Assembly: GCA_050331475.1 (NCBI GenBank)
Contig: JBHJGU010000090.1
Span: forward strand, 1-54,505
DNA: 54,505 nt
Direction: 5' to 3'
Source: JBHJGU01 sp050331475
Lineage (GTDB): Bacteria > Pseudomonadota > Alphaproteobacteria > Caulobacterales > Maricaulaceae
The translations under genes were made by a program, and so were the position numbers. Under the pieces are notes generated by a model. That model had not been told where the DNA came from. It did not search any database and was given only the letters and a program-made list of their open reading frames with translations. Below are positions 53,126 to 54,505 of the stretch, piece by piece. The stretch's first letter is position 1; each line of letters starts with the position of its first letter.

Positions 53126-54505
53126 ATGCTGGACGTGTTCGACATAACGGCGAGCCAAGCCGCGCTAGGGTCCAACCGTCCGGCCTTTGAGGACTTGCGG
53201 TCAGGCCGCCGGATCAGCCATGGGGAACTCGACGCGTGCGCGGCGCGCGCTGCTCGTGTGTTTGCGGACCAGGGGGTTGGTCCTGGCGACCGAGTCGCCG
53301 TGTTATGCCGCACTCGGATCGAGTTTTTCGAGGCGTTGTTCGCGGTCGCAAAGCTGGGCGCGGTGCTTGCGCCGTTGAATTGGCGCATGCCGCCGACGGA
53401 ATTGTCGGTCTTGCTTGGCGATTGTACGCCAAAACTGTTGCTCTACGGCGCTGAAGACGCCGATACCGCCGCCGCAATCCTGCCGTCCGACGGGTTGAGC
53501 CTGCACCTGGATCACGACTATCCCCGGCTGCGCGACGCCGCCGAGCCGCATCCGGGACGCGCGATCTGGCCGGCCCAAGAGGCGTGGTACTTGCTTTACA
53601 CCTCTGTCACGACCGGCCGGCCCTAGGCTGTGATCCAGACCTATCAAATGGCTGCGGTGAAGGCGATCTACCTGCGCGCGGCCATCGATATTCGCCGCGA
53701 TGACCGGACTTTGTGCTTCCTGCCGAACTTTCACACCAGCGGGGTGAACTTGCACGCCCTGCCGACGTTGATCGCGGGCGGGTGCGTTTTGACGCTGCCC
53801 GGGTTTGACGCCGAAGCCGTTCTGCGCGCGATCGAGGATCAACGGCCCGATACGGTGTTCGGCGTGCCGACCTGCTATCAGGCTTTGGCGCGGCATGAGC
53901 AGTTTGCGGCGACCGATTTAAGCGGGGTGCGCCATTGGAGCTGTGGCGGCGCGCCGCTGCCGCGCGCGGTATTTGACGCCTTCGCCGCGCGCGGTGTCGA
54001 TATCTGTCCCGGCATGGGCATGACCGAGACCGGACCGACCCTGTTCCTAATGGACGCTGCGCACGCCCGCGCCAAACCGCAATCGGTGGGCAAGCCGCAA
54101 TGGCTCTCCCAAGTTTGCTTGGTGGATCGGGACGGGCGACGGGCGGCTCAGGGACGCACCGGCGAGATCTGGGTGCGCGGACCGGGCGTGACCCCGGGCT
54201 ATTGGCGTCAACCGGACGCGACGGCTCAAGCGTTTGCTCCAGAGGGATGGCTGAGAACCGGCGATCTTGGCCGGCAAGATGAAGACGGCTATTTCGAAAT
54301 CGTCGGCCGCCTGAAAGATATGTACATTTCTGGCGGAGAGAACGTTTATCCCGCGGAGATCGAGGCGGTGCTCGCCGAGCATCCGGGCGTTGTGGAAGCC
54401 GCCGTTGTCGGCCGCCCAGACGCTGTGTGGGGCGAAGCGGGGGCGGCGTTCGTTCTGCTCGCCTCGAACGGCGCCCGGCCCACGGACGAGGATTTGCGGG
54501 CTTTC
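53126..54505 (+). pseudogene. Acyl-CoA synthetase interrupted by in-frame TAG (3' end off window)
   Basis: Frame from ATG 53126 to the window edge with one TAG at 53624-53626. The N-part has ISHGELDACAARAARVF, GPGDRVAVLCRTRIEFFEALFAVAKLGAVLAPLNWRM. The ATP loop reads LLYTSVTTGRP-stop, where the family has TSGTTGxPK. Thus Gly is Val and the invariant Lys codon is TAG. After the stop the frame continues with CFLPNFHTSGVNLHAL, GMTETGP, RTGDLGRQDEDGYFEIVGRLKDM, all family motifs. The first 166 residues alone cannot be active. It would activate a fatty or aromatic acid. Sequence error must be excluded. Confidence 0.88.

Noticed and set aside
31158..53626. TAG reassigned to an amino acid
   Set aside because: Several intact genes here (iscR, the nifS-like gene, the sufT-like gene) end properly at TAG with neighbours starting right after, so full reassignment is unlikely.
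1..54505. CRISPR array or long tandem repeats
   Set aside because: No regularly spaced repeats were seen on reading; a dot-plot was not possible.

Overview
The window is chromosomal DNA of a high-GC alphaproteobacterium. The evidence is the IscR-led suf operon, glnB-glnA, the DgcB-like cyclase, the DUF2793 protein and many TonB/MFS-type surface genes. Gene content and style suggest the Caulobacterales/Maricaulales/Parvularculales side of the class. That placement is inference. I see no rRNA and no CRISPR array.

Region 1 (1-7383) is the right end of an integrated mobile element of lower GC than the rest. A tightly overlapping operon encodes a coiled-coil membrane protein, a membrane-anchored protein with a von Willebrand-like look, a VirD4/TraG-like coupling ATPase, and small membrane or disordered proteins. 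It is followed by a small conserved helper and a large serine recombinase. The last codons of the recombinase lie inside the 3' end of tRNA-Thr(GGT) on the other strand, which marks the likely attachment site. The left end is outside the window.

Region 2 (7442-19333) holds two small ORFs, then a GH43 glycosidase and an alpha/beta hydrolase reading left. A divergent promoter region with two strong IscR-type operators separates these from the rightward suf operon: iscR, nifS-like desulfurase, sufB, lipoprotein, lipoprotein, membrane protein, sufC, sufD, sufS, sufT-like, sufA. The three genes placed between sufB and sufC are unusual, and the two lipoproteins are paralogues.

Region 3 (19334-31496) has a chemoreceptor, a diguanylate cyclase lacking its inhibitory site, a DEAD-box helicase, a zinc GTPase (COG0523) behind a near-perfect Zur box, parE, an orphan HigA-type antitoxin, glnA and glnB. 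It ends with a fused NAD(P)HX epimerase/dehydratase broken by an in-frame TAG.

Region 4 (31584-38636) has a MATE exporter, tRNA-Leu(TAG), a lone DUF2793 tail-like protein, and the operon bchE-bchJ-hemN for tetrapyrrole/bacteriochlorophyll synthesis. The HemN copy has lost two of its cluster-binding cysteines.

Region 5 (38938-54505) has a very large secreted BNR-repeat protein. Next is a five-gene operon (ABC ATPase, ABC permease, amidohydrolase-CIA30 fusion, histidine kinase, NarL-type regulator). Then comes a catabolic-looking cluster: MFS transporter, TonB-dependent receptor, alpha/beta hydrolase, TetR regulator, and an acyl-CoA synthetase interrupted by an in-frame TAG at the usually invariant lysine.

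A recurring theme is lesions at key residues: two AAG-to-TAG-like stops, the HemN cysteines, and an Asp-to-Asn in the coupling ATPase. These are either real decay or sequence errors, and raw reads would settle which.
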